Below, piece by piece: positions 1-10,989 of a stretch of DNA of 64,000 bases. Both the position numbers and the translations under genes were made by a program. Where the stretch lies: the NCBI GenBank assembly GCA_934045075.1, contig CAKOGX010000004.1:62001-126000 (forward strand), given 5' to 3'. How positions within the stretch are numbered: the first letter of the stretch is position 1; every line of letters starts with the position of its first letter. Source of the stretch: Yponomeuta sedellus (taxonomy: Eukaryota > Arthropoda > Insecta > Lepidoptera > Yponomeutidae). The notes under the pieces were generated by a model. The model did no database searches. It saw only the letters and a list, made by a program, of their open reading frames with translations, and was not told where the DNA came from.

Positions 1-177
1 ATTAGAGTGACCGAAATAGGTAGCGCTACTGCGGCAATCAATTCTGCGCCTTAACCGTTCCGATTAAAGATCATGTTGAATGTACTTATAGCTTCGGGTA
101 CGATCGTGCAATTTATGAGGTTATAAGCTACTAGAAATACTAATTCTGCGCAGACAAAGTCGCGGGCACCAGCTAGT
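1..177 (+). repeat. Interspersed repeat, family unknown
   Basis: The same sequence recurs in reverse orientation at about 28216-28390 (shared stretches around 'tagcgctactgcggcaatca' and 'tatagcttcgggta'). No coding capacity is seen. It runs into the left edge of the window, so its full length is unknown. Confidence 0.6.
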
Positions 178-366
178 ACAGTCTGTTAGCTTTTAGAATA
201 TACCTCGGGCTCTAGAGTAGGCTTCGGTTTTCGCTGAAAGCACACGAGTGCAATACTACTTCCTGCTCTGTATGAAACTTTTCTTCACTATTTTGATCCG
301 ATTTCGAAATTAAGTGTCATCCAGATATTTCTATTACACGAATATATCCGATTCTATCCTATAGTA
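178..366 (+). mobile_element. TA-insertion MITE, copy 1 (right end lost)
   Basis: Starts with the terminal motif 'cagtctgttagctttta', which is shared by complete copies at 16246-16470, 31379-31587 and 42663-43121. This copy is cut at about 366, where a tRNA-type SINE piece begins, so the right inverted repeat is missing. TA target duplications on the complete copies suggest a Tc1/mariner-mobilised non-autonomous element. Confidence 0.65.
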
Positions 367-545
367 GCCGCAGTTTGGCACGCTGACTGTAAAACCGAAG
401 GTTTCGGAATCGATCCCCGGCCAGGTCAAACTAGGAAACGAACTTTTCTAGTTTGTCTCGGGTCTTGGATGTTATCTATGTATTTATTGTATTAAATTTA
501 TCGTCGAGTTAGCACCTATAACACAAGTCATTAAGTTGTACTTAG
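367..545 (+). mobile_element. tRNA-derived SINE fragment
   Basis: Matches the SINE at about 42754-43017, which is in reverse orientation there. Shared parts include a B-box-like 'gatcgatccccggcc' and the block 'aaactaggaaacgaac'. It lacks the 5' tRNA head and abuts the MITE at 178-366. Confidence 0.5.
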
Positions 546-558
546 TATAGTATAGCCT

Positions 559-690
559 ACATCATCTATAAAACCATGTCACAGGCACTACAGCGTCGGA
601 GTTGTCCCTTCACCCATCTATTGTGAGTGAAGATACCACTGGACGCTGTATAAATGATCTTATTAAGTAGATGCAAAAGAGGCCAATATA
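559..690 (-). mobile_element. SINE fragment (43123-43527 family)
   Basis: Contains 'aaaccatgtcacaggcacta' and 'gatgggtg'-like blocks also found at 43123-43527, 57215-57536 and 40395-40510. Degenerate partial copy. Confidence 0.5.
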
Positions 691-774
691 TATATAGTAT
701 ACTTAGGGCTAACGAGATCTGTGTAATACATCCATGAATATTTATATATATTGTAAAAGCTACCAGACTGTAAT

Positions 775-890
775 CATTATAAAACATAAAACTTATCCAT
801 TGTATTGGCTTTAATTCGAGACATAATTGTCATCTAAATAATCCTTTAGTTATATTAGCCCTCTTGGCACAAAGTGTACTTAACACATTT
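775..890 (-). mobile_element. Non-LTR retrotransposon 3' fragment
   Basis: On the minus strand it resembles the C-terminal coding end and start of the 3' UTR of the element at 29085-30570 (the 'cactttgtgccaaaagggct' region). It is frame-broken. A sister fragment lies at 12985-13100. Confidence 0.45.
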
Positions 891-1023
891 TTGAACCGCG
901 ATTTCGGCAAGGTTAATATTATCTTGGAATGAATTTGCCACGGGCCTCAGATGGTGCAGTTTCGCTGCTGTGTCTGGGAGTTGCTCTTTGAGGAAAACTC
1001 TTAAGCAAATTTTTATATAGCCT

Positions 1024-1185
1024 CAAAAAACCTATTTTGAGGCTATATATTCCACTCATGGCGGGATTCGAACCCGCGACCTCTGGCTATCTGTGCCAGC
1101 GCTCTCCCAACCTAGCTAATGGGCGACTCACCGGCATCAGTGAAATTTCGAACCTCTTTACAATACTCTCTGTATTACGTATGGT
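1024..1185 (-). mobile_element. tRNA-derived SINE (family A), reverse
   Basis: Reverse copy of the commonest repeat in the window: 'ggctaaaaattcc', then B box 'gggattcgaacccgcgacct', A box region 'gctaatgggcgac', and the 5' part with 'ggcatcagtgaaatttcgaa'. It is tRNA-like but is a SINE head, not a functional tRNA gene. Confidence 0.65.
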
Positions 1186-1234
1186 AACGCCAACTACGTA
1201 CGCGTCTTTTCGTTTCAACCAGTAAAGCCATCTA

Positions 1235-1745
1235 TTGGCAATCGCTTATAATTATAAATTATTTCAATACTTTCTCGCAGTTTCCATCTCCCATCCCTTT
1301 CCCTCGTGCACATTTACATATAGCCAAAAGCAAGAGGCAAGAGAGCCGAACAGAGTGTCACCTTCTTCCTCGCACTCACGAATGTCAACGAAATTAAACG
1401 AAGCCGCCAAATACGTTACTCTTTTTCGCCGCTCCGCACCGCTACAGGACGTTAGTTCGTGTATTTATTTTTCCTTCAATTGTGGTGATACCCAAAGCTA
1501 AATCTACCGCACGTGAACCTCAAAGGAAACTGCTGCAGGGGGCCCCCTTGTGATCAAGTGCCAATTTGGATTACATCGACTGGACCGCTAAACCGCAGGA
1601 CCTTCGCTGCCTGCTTCAGGCCATCACCGCTGAGAACTTGAGGTATGTGCACGAGTCCTTCTCTTTCCCTTCTGCTCCGTTTTCATTTGCGAGACACGTT
1701 AATATTTATCTAATTCCCGCGATACAGTCCATTAAAATTTAAATC
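1235..1745 (+). other. Unassigned stretch with one weak exon candidate
   Basis: No family recognised. A 28-codon open segment at 1559-1642 sits between an AG and a good donor (AG then GTATGT), and reads ANLDYIDWTAKPQDL followed by RCLLQAITAENLR. It could be an exon of an unidentified gene or of a mobile element. No partner exon was found. Confidence 0.2.
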
Positions 1746-1794
1746 TGCTAGCTTTGGCGTCACCAACGTACTACATCGCCCATCGAGTCGGCCA

Positions 1795-1890
1795 CTAGCT
1801 CAGTCAATCCCGGCGTGGGTGGAAGTTTTAGCCTCTAAGTAGGTTTTTAAAAATTGTCCTTAGCACGGGTTAGTGCATTAAAAAGAACAT
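1795..1890 (+). mobile_element. SINE family A, 3' part
   Basis: Carries 'cggcgtgggtgg', 'tagcctctaagtaggttttt' and the tail block 'cttagcacgggttagtgcat' that end family A SINEs. Confidence 0.55.
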
Positions 1891-2351
1891 ATACTCTTAA
1901 GCACGCAAGCCAGCCTTTCTAATGCGTTCCTAGCTCTACATCTCCAAAGTGCAACCTTCACCTTTCGGTGTAAGATAATAAATTCGTAATACCTACACAA
2001 CGGGCAGACGAACGTTGAATATTCATATTCGATGTGGCACAGCGGCGTATAAGCCTAAAAGTAACGTGGAGGCTGCCTCACGAATGGCCCTTAAGCTTAT
2101 GCACAGGCTTTAGGCGCGTTGGGACGCCGACTAGGGCCACCAATGGAATAAAAACAATAATATAATGTAATTCATCATGCTGTATGCACATGTGTTGGTG
2201 TTATGGATTGAATTGAGTGTTTTTGTCATTTCATATTTGTAATTTATGTCCTTTATACTGTTTTATGTATCTAATAGATAAATTAAAAAAAAAATATTTA
2301 TTTAATGATTAAAAATTTGTTTATTATTTTAAGATTTATTAATATATTTTT
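1891..2351. other. No gene seen
   Basis: Non-coding and AT-rich towards the right end. No repeat family or motif recognised. Confidence 0.5.
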
Positions 2352-2591
2352 TTACTTATTTAATAAATAAAAATTTATTTGTTTCCTCAATCTTTTTTCC
2401 TTCATCCTCTCCACATGTCTAAACCAACGCAACATTCCTTTCTCGATTCGAGTCACTACATCCTCTTTCAGTCCACGACGTTCTCTGATCAGACTATTGC
2501 GTATCCTGTCATTCAAAGTAACACTACACATACTTCTCAAGGACCTAATTTCTACTGCGTTAATTCTACTTTCTTTCTTCTTTTGCCACAC
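2352..2591 (-). pseudogene. RTE-type retrotransposon C-terminal fragment
   Basis: The minus strand reads as the end of an RTE-like endonuclease/reverse-transcriptase: AVEIRSLRSMCSVTLNDRIR, then RIEKGMLRWFRHVERM. This 'RSLR.MC.V.L.DRIRN / GMLRWFGHVERM' pattern is typical of the region after the RT domain in insect RTE-like elements. Only about 75 residues remain and the RT domain is absent, so it is a dead fragment. Confidence 0.6.
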
Positions 2592-2604
2592 CCAAGTCTT
2601 AATT

Positions 2605-2862
2605 CTTCTTCTTCAGGCTTTATAAGTCCACGGCCCACCCATAATGAGCGCAAGGTTGTGCCATCATTGGGGGGTAATGCCCATAATCCCCACGCTGGGC
2701 ATGCGGGTTGGGGATCGCAGTTTGGTGGAATTGTACTGCAGGGAGCGCTGCTGCCCACCCCCCGGTTTGTGTCCCTTAGTCGCCTTTTACGACACCCGCG
2801 GGAAGAATTTGGGTTGGTGCTCATTCTTAAGCGAAAGGACCCAATCTACGGAAATTTGTAGA
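2605..2862 (+). mobile_element. Interspersed SINE-like repeat (family E)
   Basis: Contains 'gcccataatccccacgctgg', 'gcatgcgggttggggatcgc' and 'cgacacccgcgggaagaatt', shared with copies at 7333-7592, 14299-14552, 22760-22905, 45120-45690 and 55890-56137. Non-coding. It abuts the non-LTR element that follows. Confidence 0.7.
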
Positions 2863-2864
2863 AT

Positions 2865-4075
2865 TAATACAAAATCCAAAATTGAATCAAAATACAGGTC
2901 AAAAGCAAGGTTAGTAAAATATGGAGTCCCACAAGGAAGCGTCTTAGCGCCGCTCCTTTTCATTATCTACATTAACGATCTCCCCAAAAATATATCTAGT
3001 CCAATGACATTATTTGCTGACGACAGTACTGTAATTGTAGAATGTAACGAATTTGACAATAATGAAAATAAAATAAATGACATTCTTATAGATATAATTA
3101 ATTGGATGAATAATAATAATCTTATAGTAAATTTAGAAAAGACATATCTAATGGATTTTTATCAACGTACTTCTAAACTTAATGATATGAACATTCAACA
3201 TAATGGGACAACTATCGCAAAAGCGGAGTCGACTAAGTATTTGGGACTTATCATAGATAACAAACTGTCTTGGAAGCCACAAGTAAAAGCAATGACCGAA
3301 AAACTCAGTACATTTGCATTTTTGCTACATAAACTTTCCAAAATTCTAAGCTCAGAAAATTGCCTCACAGCCTACCATGGTTTTGTAGCGTCCACTCTCC
3401 GCTACGGTATAATTTTTTGGGGCAACTCTACAAATAGGGATGTAATCTTTAAAGCCCAGAAACGGTGCGTCAGGGCGATGTGTGGACTTAAAGGAATGGA
3501 TAGCTGCAAACCTTATTTTATAAAACATAAACTGCTGACACTTCCCTCTCTATATATTTTTGAGATGGCTGTCTTTGTTAGAATGAATCCACAGTATTTT
3601 GTTAAGGCCTCCACAGTTCGTTCTAGAGACATACGTATGCAACACAGACATAGACTTTGTTTACAAAAATGCAGCACTGCTCTCATGAGAAAGAGTGTTT
3701 TCTGTATGGCTCCCTTGATTTTTAACAAAATCCCTAATAGCATTAAAGATCTAGAGCTAAGACAATTTAAAAATAAATTATGTATATTATTAATAGAAAA
3801 ATGTTATTATAGTATTAACGACTTTCTGTGCGATAAAACAATCTTACACTAAACTTCGTATTTTTAGTTTGCAAACAGTTTGAATTTGTTTTATTTGTCT
3901 TTGTGCATCTCATGGATTTGTAAATACAAAATTACTGCATGCCTGCATGAATATTCATACGCCCAATGGGTAGAACATAGAATGATCATTAAGAAATATA
4001 TTTAAGACCTGTATTGAACACTTTTTACCTATGTTCATGAATAAACAATTCTGATTCTGATTCTGATTCTGCTTT
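2865..4075 (+). pseudogene. 5'-truncated Jockey/CR1-type retrotransposon, RT 3' half
   Basis: An open frame from about 2878 to the stop at 3852 encodes the palm and thumb of a non-LTR reverse transcriptase: YGVPQGSVLAPLLFIIYIND, LFADDSTVIV (the catalytic FADD), TKYLGLIIDNKLSW, then the usual C-terminal 'SFC-P-IFNKIP' region. The endonuclease and N-terminal RT are missing, as expected from 5' truncation. An AATAAA is followed by a (GATTCT)n tail at about 4050-4075, which marks the 3' end. The upstream part of the open frame (from 2644) comes from the neighbouring SINE-like repeat. Confidence 0.75.
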
Positions 4076-4079
4076 TCTC

Positions 4080-5261
4080 TAGGCCGACATTATACAGACT
4101 GTCAAGTCTTAATTAACAGAGTTTAACTTAATTAACTTTTTAGACACGAAATGCTAAAAAGAAATAATGCCGAATGTAATACTGACCGTTCTACGAGCAT
4201 AAACTCCTATTTGTTTTGAGTACTTTCGTAACTACTTAGTTAGACCTGAGATTTCCGCACTTAGCCTCATAGTTGGGCCATTGTACGTAGCAAGCGCTGA
4301 GGTACGCTAACACCTCAGACACTAGGGTTTCCTTACGATGTTTTCCTTCACCGTCAGCGAGTAGTATTGTAACTATAATTTCACAAATGTACATAACTTA
4401 GAAAACAAAGTCATTGGTACATGCCGGGGTTTTACACCGCTCCGCTACCACCGCCTGTAACTACTTTACGTCTGTTTACGAAAGGCACGCAGGTTAAAAA
4501 CAACATAATAAACTTAACTCGATTATCCCAGCGACCTCACACCGACATCCTTATAGGCGCGAGTCACCAATGATAATACACTGATTCCGCGTTATTGGTC
4601 GATCAAAAACTCATCCAAATAGGCCGATTAATTAACATAATCACGAAACTAGCTACGCGCGCGACTTCATTGGCGCTGAATTGGGATCCTACTTTAATAT
4701 TATAAGCGCGAAAGTTTGTAAGTAATCCGGACTTGGCCCCCGTGGGTGGAGTATGGCCTAACCTTCCCGCGATGCAGGAAGAAGCCCCTGCCCCAGCAGT
4801 GGGGACATACAAGGGTTGATATCGATACTAACTGACCCCGTAAAGGTGGTCTCGCGCTATAAATTAACTTACGACCCATTCTCAGACCTGCCAAATATAC
4901 ACAAAACGGTTCATAAAAATCGGCATAAAAATCATAAATGCCGTTTCCAAGAAGTTCGATAACAATCACTGTGACACGATATTTTTATTTTATTTATTAT
5001 ATTAAGGTAAATAGTCCCATAATGACTTCGCCTATCCACCATAATCATATGACAATCCATTTGCCAAGCATCAACAAAGTCAATTCAAATCGAGAACTTT
5101 CTAACCCAAGGAGCAGCGTTGATGTCTTTCGTACTGAAACAAACTTCTAACACCAGTTTGAGCTGCGTTTATGTCTTTTGTATTGAACCGAAGTTATGGA
5201 AATGTTGTTTCTGTTTACTAAATTATTATTATTATAAAACCAAATCGACCACATAGGGGAT
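4080..5261. other. No gene; scattered SINE pieces
   Basis: Contains a decayed piece of the 43123-43527 SINE family at about 4260-4460 and a SINE-like block at 4726-4815 ('cggacttggcccccgtggg ... cagtggggacat') also found near 10728, 13600 and 45520. The rest is unrecognised AT-rich DNA. Confidence 0.45.
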
Positions 5262-5565
5262 GTATTAGCATAGGGAAAGATAAAAAGTACCCGGAACCGG
5301 CGTGCGTGCATGCAACGACTTATGAACGTGGATGAAGCGAAGGTGATCTGTCAGGATCGTGGCAAGTGGCAGTCCCTGGTCTCTACCTACCCCTCTGGGA
5401 TACAGGCGTGAGGTTATGTATGTAATATAAAGGTGTAACTTAGTTTTGTTTGTCAACTGCCGGCAGATGCTGGATGCAGCAAGCTGGAGACAGGGCGCTA
5501 TGGCGCTCATTAGGGGAGGGCTATGTCCAGCAGTGGACTACATAAAATAGCCTGAAGAAGAAGAA
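5262..5565 (+). mobile_element. Two adjoining SINE fragments
   Basis: Part one has 'ggcaagtggcagtccctggt' and 'ggatacaggcgtgaggttat', shared with 47345-47455 and, reversed, about 8044-8155. Part two (5490-5565) is a reversed family E end ('ggggagggctatgtccagca'). Confidence 0.5.
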
Positions 5566-5625
5566 GAAGTTTGTCATCTATCATCACTATTTATTTTTTC
5601 AAATATTTTCTCTTTTATTATACTA

Positions 5626-5836
5626 TTTTTATTTTTAATGCACTAACCCGTGCTAAGGACAAATTTAAAAACCTATTTAGAGGCTAAAAATTTCACCCAT
5701 GCCGGGATTCGAACCCGCAACCTCTAGCTATCCGTGCCAGATACACGTACAGATATCCGTGGGCACGGATAGCCAGAGGTTGCGGGTTCGAATCCCGGCA
5801 TGGGTGAAATTTTTAGCCTCTAAATAGGTTTTTAAA
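5626..5836. repeat. Palindromic family A SINE
   Basis: The left arm is a reverse family A head ('ccgggattcgaacccgcaac'); the right arm is the same sequence forward ('ttgcgggttcgaatcccgg'), separated by a short centre at about 5735-5765. A transcript would fold into one long hairpin. One of at least ten such arrangements in the window. Confidence 0.7.
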
Positions 5837-5989
5837 TTTTCTCTTTTATGTTTTTTTGGTGTTTGCTGCTCTTCACCCGACATCGCCAGAAGCAGTGTCA
5901 TATTTTTAGAGTGTATTTATGTACAAGTATGTCAGATATATATAAAGATCTTCCACACAACACGATCACCTGTCCCGGGCCCAAACTAG

Positions 5990-6210
5990 GATACCCAAGG
6001 AATATCCAAAAAAAAGAATTGGCGAAATCGGTTCAGCTTCTCTCGAGATTTGCACTTACCAACACAGTTAATTTTTCAAGCAATTAATTTTTATATTATA
6101 GAAGATACTTCAAGGAATATCAAAAAAAAAGAATTGGCGAAATCGGTTCAGCTGCTCTCGAGATTTGCGCTTACCAACACATTCGGCGATTAATTTTTAT
6201 ATCATAGAAG
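5990..6210 (+). mobile_element. Two RTE-type 3' end fragments in tandem
   Basis: Two copies of the block 'gaattggcgaaatcggttca' plus 'gatttgcgcttaccaacaca' and 'attaatttttatat', the conserved 3' end of a repeat also seen at 8155-8320, 14170-14790, 27712-27898 and 30815-31200. Confidence 0.5.
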
Positions 6211-6368
6211 ATATCGTATGATGTGATGTCCGTAACATTCTTTTGTGAACGTAATAAATAAAACGACCTACAGGCATTCGTTTTCCTAGAACAATATCGA
6301 CTCCTAAATACGTTGTGTCGACTGGCGCCTACTGTGGGGCTGAGCGGCCTTGCGGCGAGACGCATCTC

Positions 6369-6454
6369 TATATAAAGCCGGGGTCACAGCGAGCGGGGAC
6401 AGTCCTGACGCGCCATCGGGAGAGTGTGAACGCGACCCAAGGATCTTTAAAATG
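6369..6454 (+). promoter_or_regulatory. Core promoter (TATA + initiator) with candidate ATG
   Basis: TATATAAAG at 6369-6377 is followed about 30 bp later by an initiator-like GACAGTC with A at 6401, the normal insect TATA-to-start spacing. The sequence downstream is GC-rich leader-like, and the first ATG is at 6452-6454 with a purine at -3. Inference only: it is the best candidate upstream promoter for the plus-strand cuticle gene whose second exon starts at 10012. No strong splice donor directly follows the ATG, and this could instead be a buried repeat promoter. A weaker alternative (TATTTAAA at 9791, TCAGT at 9812) lies nearer. Confidence 0.35.
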
Positions 6455-6638
6455 GTTGGTTGCACTTTTGTGATTTCACGCGTCGTTTCATAACGTGACG
6501 GAGACTGGTGCAGTGGTTTTTTTTTAAATATTTTATTTCTAGTTGCTTAATGCAGGTAAATATTTAGTTCAGCATCAAAGTTAGCCTTTTCAAATTTGGT
6601 CCGTAGAACAGAATTTACATTATAATTGTAGTTATATT

Positions 6639-6915
6639 CTTTTTAATGCACTAACCCGTGCTAAGGACAATTTTAAAAACCTATTTAGAGACTAAAAGTT
6701 CCACCCATGCCGGAATTCGAACCCGTGACCTCTGCCAGATGTCGCTGCCTGTACGTAATACAGAGAGTATTGTAAAGAGGTTCGAAATTTCACTGGTACC
6801 GGTGAGTCGCCAATTAGCTCAGTTGGATAGAGCGCTGGCTATCCAGCCAGAGGTCGCGGGTTCGAATCCCGGCATGGGTGGAATTTTTAGCCTCTAATTA
6901 GGCTTTTTAAAATTA
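6639..6915. mobile_element. Family A SINEs head to head
   Basis: A reverse family A end (6639-6735) is joined to a forward family A copy (about 6735-6915) with A box 'tagctcagttgg' and B box 'ggttcgaatccc'. The pair is partly self-complementary. Confidence 0.65.
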
Positions 6916-6929
6916 TATAGTAATTATAC

Positions 6930-7152
6930 TATTTTATTTTTAATGCACTAACCCGTGCTAAGGACAAATTTATTAACCTATTTAGAGGCTAAAAATTTCA
7001 CCCATGCCGGGATTCGAACCCACAACCTCTGGCTGTCCGTGCCAGCGCTCTTCCAATTGAGCTCAATTTTAAGAGCGCTGGCACGGATAGCCAGAGGTTG
7101 CGGGTTCGAATCCCGGCATGGGTCGAATTTTTAGCCTCTAATAAGGTTTTTA
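6930..7152. repeat. Palindromic family A SINE
   Basis: Inverted arms around 7065-7070 share 'agaggttgcgggttcgaatc' and its complement. The left arm includes the tail block 'gcactaacccgtgctaagga'. Confidence 0.7.
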
Positions 7153-7332
7153 TATTGTAATTCCAGAAATTTAGTTAAACCGCGTTTCTAGCAACCTTAT
7201 TATATAGTTATATACTAAACGAGTCTATAGTCGCAATTGTTTAATAGAAACGTAATTACCTAATAAATAATCGCGATTTGACCCGTTTAAAATATAACTA
7301 TGTATGAGTATCGCGAATCATTAACAAATACT

Positions 7333-7592
7333 TCTTCAGGCTATATTAGTCCACTGCTGGACATAGCCCTCCCCTAATGAGCGCCATAGCGCAAGGTTGT
7401 GCCATCATTGGGGGGTAGTGCCCATAATCCCCACGCTGGGCATGCGGGTTGGGGATCGCAGTTTGGTGGAATTGTAATGCAAGGGGCGCTGCCGCCCACC
7501 CCCCCGGTTTGTGTCCCTTAGTCGCCATTTACGACACCCGCGGGAAGAATTTGGGTTGGTGCTATTCTCTAGGTCGACACCACACAGCAAGA
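7333..7592 (+). mobile_element. Family E repeat, near full length
   Basis: Runs from 'ttcttcaggctatattagtc' to 'ctaggtcgacaccacacag' and is the clearest full copy in the window. Non-coding; open frames across it are incidental. Confidence 0.7.
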
Positions 7593-8043
7593 AATACAAC
7601 CTTAAGAAATACAACCTTATTATAACGTCAGAGATCCGAATCGTATGCAATGCCCCATAAAGAATGTATTAACCTTTGCCAACTAAAATCTTGGAAAGGA
7701 ACGTTTCATTGGACGACTCCGCGCGATATTTTCCGTGCCATCAATCATAATTGCAACACGGCTCATCTAAGGACGCCCCGCGGACTTAAAAGATCACCCC
7801 AGGCTTCCGAGAAATGGATAGAGTTCTCTAGAACGTAAAGCCTACTTTACAATAACTGGGATGTGCTATCAAGCATGGTAGCTGTGAATTAATGACAGCC
7901 ACAAATTGATATGTTTGTACATACACTCGGGGGTAATGTATAAAGTTTACTGGCGAAATCTTTGCCGTCTCAGCAATGAAGATGCTGAATGAACTTAACA
8001 AAGTAAAAGCGGGTAGTGGCCGGTTTTTGAATTGAGAATTTCA

Positions 8044-8320
8044 CAGGGGTACGCAGAGACCAGGGACTGCCACTTGCCACGATCCTGACAGATCACCTTC
8101 ACTTCATCAACGTTCATTAGCCGTTGCATGCACGCACGCCGGTTCCGGGTACTTTGACCCAGCGAACTTCGTACCGCCTAAAAGTCGATTTTTAATTTTT
8201 TTTATTTTTCTCTGTCCGTAAGAACCATCCTCGTACTTCAAGTAATTAGCGAAATCGGTTCAGCTGCTCTCGAGATTTGCGCTTACCAACACATTCAGCG
8301 ATTCATTTTTATATTATGGA
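8044..8320. mobile_element. SINE fragment plus RTE-type 3' end
   Basis: 8044-8155 is the reverse of the 5262 repeat ('gactgccacttgccacgatc'). 8155-8320 carries 'cagcgaacttcgtaccgcct' and 'tcggttcagctgctctcgag', the RTE-type 3' end seen elsewhere. Confidence 0.5.
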
Positions 8321-8439
8321 TTTATCTTTTTAAAAACCTATTAAGAGGGAGAAGGAAGGTAGGGAGTCATCAAATATCTTTTTTAGAATTTATATGTACC
8401 TAGCATATAAGAATACTTTAATTTGTAAAACCAAGAGCA

Positions 8440-8690
8440 TCCGCCAACAAACTGTTATGCAGTTTGGCAGAAACAAACTTCTGTAATAAAAACTGTCGTT
8501 TAATTTTGCATTTTTTACAATTTTCCGACATTTCGGCACTCTTTCAAGTACCGTGAGATCGGAAGACTGAGATGACAGCTGAGATGGCGTCTTTTTGAAA
8601 TCATTAACTGTTACCTTCCTACCCTCGGCAAAGATGACAAAAGAAATCCTGAAGTTACGTTCCAAAAAGGAAACCAATGGGCATTGTCAC
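8440..8690 (+). mobile_element. Interspersed repeat with 'cgacatttcggcac' core
   Basis: Shares 'tttttacaattttccgacat' and 'ttcggcactctttcaag' with 25040-25210 and with both arms of the foldback at 40685-40877. Non-coding. Confidence 0.5.
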
Positions 8691-8699
8691 ATCCTATTT

Positions 8700-9790
8700 T
8701 TTATTCTATAAATCTAAAATATAGACTAATATAAGAAAATAATTTGAATATTTTCTTAATTTTCGATGTAATTACTTTTTTATTAATTATTTAAAGTTTT
8801 GTAAGTATGACGTCACCACTGGCATTATGAACTACGTTCATTGAACTTATTCATGATAAAAAAAAAGTTTTATCAAGAATACCATTGGATTTATTTGATA
8901 ATACCCCGGAATGCGGGTGAAAGGGCCCCCTTGAACAGAATAGTTAAGTCTTACAATACCTACTTAAATAATTTAGATATATTTTCTTTATCACTCCCCA
9001 CATTCCGTGCTCTGGCCATGGAATGTTTTGAAATGGAACTGTAGTTTTTCGCAAATGTTCATCAGTATTTTTTTGTTGTTATCCCCAAAAGTGTTATTGT
9101 TTTTCCTTTCGTGTTTAGAATTCCGGCTATAACGCAAAGCATGCACGGTTTAAAGCAATGTTCAAAAGGCACAAGAATACAATATTAAATTCCCTGTTTT
9201 GTTTTTTCAAAATATTTAAACTGTGGTTAACGGTGCTGGTGGTACAATTATTTAATACCTTAAATAATTAAGCATTATGTTAAAGTGTTATTGTACTACT
9301 GTTTGTTTTCCTTAATAAATAAAAATAAAAATAAATAAATAAAATGACATGACAACTCGGATATGACATACCATACCTAATACTGGAGGAAAATAGATAC
9401 CTGATTTGACAACACGGATTGACCTAAACATACTGGATTATAAAGTTAAAGAATTAATACGTTAGACAAGGCTATGAGCCTCGAAAATATAATAAAAACT
9501 GAAGAAAATACGGAAAGACAAAGCTTTTAGCCTCAACCAATGTGAAGAGAAGAAAAGAAACTAAAATAAGACCAGGCGGTATGGGCTTAAGCTCTTAGCC
9601 TTTTCCATAAAGGAATAAAAGTTACAAAAAATAAAATAAAAAAAAAGTTGACGTTTGACAAATGTTTTTGTTGACGAATTTTTTTTTTTAATATTTGTAG
9701 GCAATGGAACTACCGCTTTAAAGCCAATGATGATGTCATTGAAAGAAAAATGAAGTGAACATTATTTTGATAATCCGTTTTTATTTTACC
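8700..9790. other. AT-rich, no gene seen
   Basis: No coding signal or recognised element apart from a short (AAAT)n-like run at about 9310-9345. Confidence 0.5.
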
Positions 9791-10011
9791 TATTTAAACG
9801 CCTAATAGTAATCAGTATCCCTATTCCTCGAAATGGTTTTCACTTTACGACAATCGATGCCTCCCTGATCAATGCCCATTATTTTATACAAACTTCTGTA
9901 TTTTTTCGTATTTTTGTTTGAATAAACGTCTTCAATAGAAAAGTTAATTTCAGTGACGGCGTTTCACTCTGCCCGTAGTCCAACTTTGTAACAAAATCCT
10001 CCCCCCCCCAG

Positions 10012-10218
10012 CAACTACTCTTGCTGACCGCATGCGTGGCGTTGGCCGCCGCAGACGTCTCTCACGTACTCCCGAAGTCGCCGCAGTCGGCCGAGGCCAA
10101 CGCGCCGATCCTGAGACAGGAGCTCGACGTGGGAGTGGACGGAGGATACCAGTGGTCCTACGAGACGGGGAATGGCATCTCAGCACAGGAGCAGGGCCAG
10201 TTGAAGAACCTTGGCTCG
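10012..10218 (+). CDS. RR-1 cuticular protein, coding exon 2
   Basis: First recognisable exon of a secreted structural protein of the CPR (Rebers-Riddiford) family, which binds chitin in soft cuticle. A C-run then AG at 10010-10011 forms the acceptor; the donor is TCG|GTAAGT at 10219. The 69 codons start QLLLLTACVALAAADVSH, the hydrophobic part of a signal peptide lacking only its first residues. The exon then carries the pre-RR-1 block GGYQWSYETGNGISAQEQG. CPR genes usually split off the first few codons in a mini-exon, which is what the missing Met implies; that exon was not found with confidence (see 6369-6454). It is phase 0 at both ends. With the next two exons it gives about 138 residues, normal for the family. 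Confidence 0.9.
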
Positions 10219-10884
10219 GTAAGTGCAACCTAGGGCGTGGGACATAGCAAGGGCGCGGGACGCGTGAGGAAGAGACGCATCGTACTTTCGACGACCTGTG
10301 TGGCGTAGCGGTAGCGCGTCTGCCTACCATGCAAGAGGTCCCGGGTCCGAATCCCTGCTGGGCATAAAATAAAGCCCAGGTCTTGGATGTTTACATGTTT
10401 GTGATGTTGTTTCTGGTTCCCACGACACAGGGTATCCTAGTGTGGGGCCAGCAGCAATGTATGTGCCTGTATGTAATTGTTAATGTTATGTGGAATTAGC
10501 TGTGCCCCGCGGTGTTGTTATCTATTAAACGGGTGTTGTTATCTATTAATATCTATTAGACCCGTTTTATTATATGATATCGCGATTATTTATTGGGTAA
10601 AACGTAATTAACCTTATAAAATTTAATTTAATATATATATAACCTTATTTCCCCACGTTTCGGTAGCGTTACAGTTGCCGTGGTCTCGGGTTGACTGAAG
10701 TGGCGAGTACAGTCAATTTCACTCCACCAATCCGGACTTGGTCCCCGTGGTGGAATATGGCCTAACCTTCTTCAGGGTAGAGACCCGTGCCCCTCGGTGG
10801 GGACATAGTCGGTTGATAATGACAAGACCCTGTTAAAGTTTCTAGATGACAGCTAAACACTAACAACCATTGCTCCGTCAACAG
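10219..10884 (+). other. Cuticle gene intron with tRNA-type SINE (family D)
   Basis: Intron with GT...AG ends. 10297-10495 is a family D SINE: tRNA-like head 'tgtggcgtagcggtagcgcg', B box 'gggtccgaatccc', then 'ccacgacacagggtatccta'. 10640-10830 holds pieces of two other interspersed repeats ('cgtttcggtagcgttacagt'; 'cggacttggtccccgtgg'). Confidence 0.65.
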
Positions 10885-10989
10885 GAGAACGAGGCTCAAG
10901 TGGCGCAAGGACAGGCGCAATGGACGTCGCCCGAGGGCGAAGTCGTCAACCTGCAGTACGTGGCTGACGAGAATGGATACCAGCCTCAG
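10885..10989 (+). CDS. RR-1 cuticular protein, coding exon 3
   Basis: 35 codons, phase 0 at both ends, acceptor CAACAG|GAG and donor CAG|GTTAGT. It carries the heart of the RR-1 chitin-binding consensus: [20 protein letters not shown] followed by ENGYQPQ. The conserved G, aromatic Y and the 'Y.ADE.GYQP' run are all present. It joins exon 2 as ...KNLGS|ENEAQ and exon 4 as ...GYQPQ|GSHLP. No frameshift or stop is seen, so the gene looks functional. Confidence 0.93.

Noticed and set aside
1235..1501. 88-codon open frame as a host gene
   Set aside because: No recognisable domain and start codon arbitrary; only the downstream donor-bounded segment at 1559-1642 was worth noting.
6802..6880. tRNA genes (here and at about 10300, 13705, 14970, 43450 and other SINE heads)
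   Set aside because: They have A and B boxes but always continue into the same SINE bodies and lack a consistent cloverleaf; they are SINE heads.
9950..10330. Arg/Pro-rich minus-strand frame opposite cuticle exon 2
   Set aside because: Shadow of the cuticle exon and an adjoining SINE; GC-rich antisense gives long open frames.
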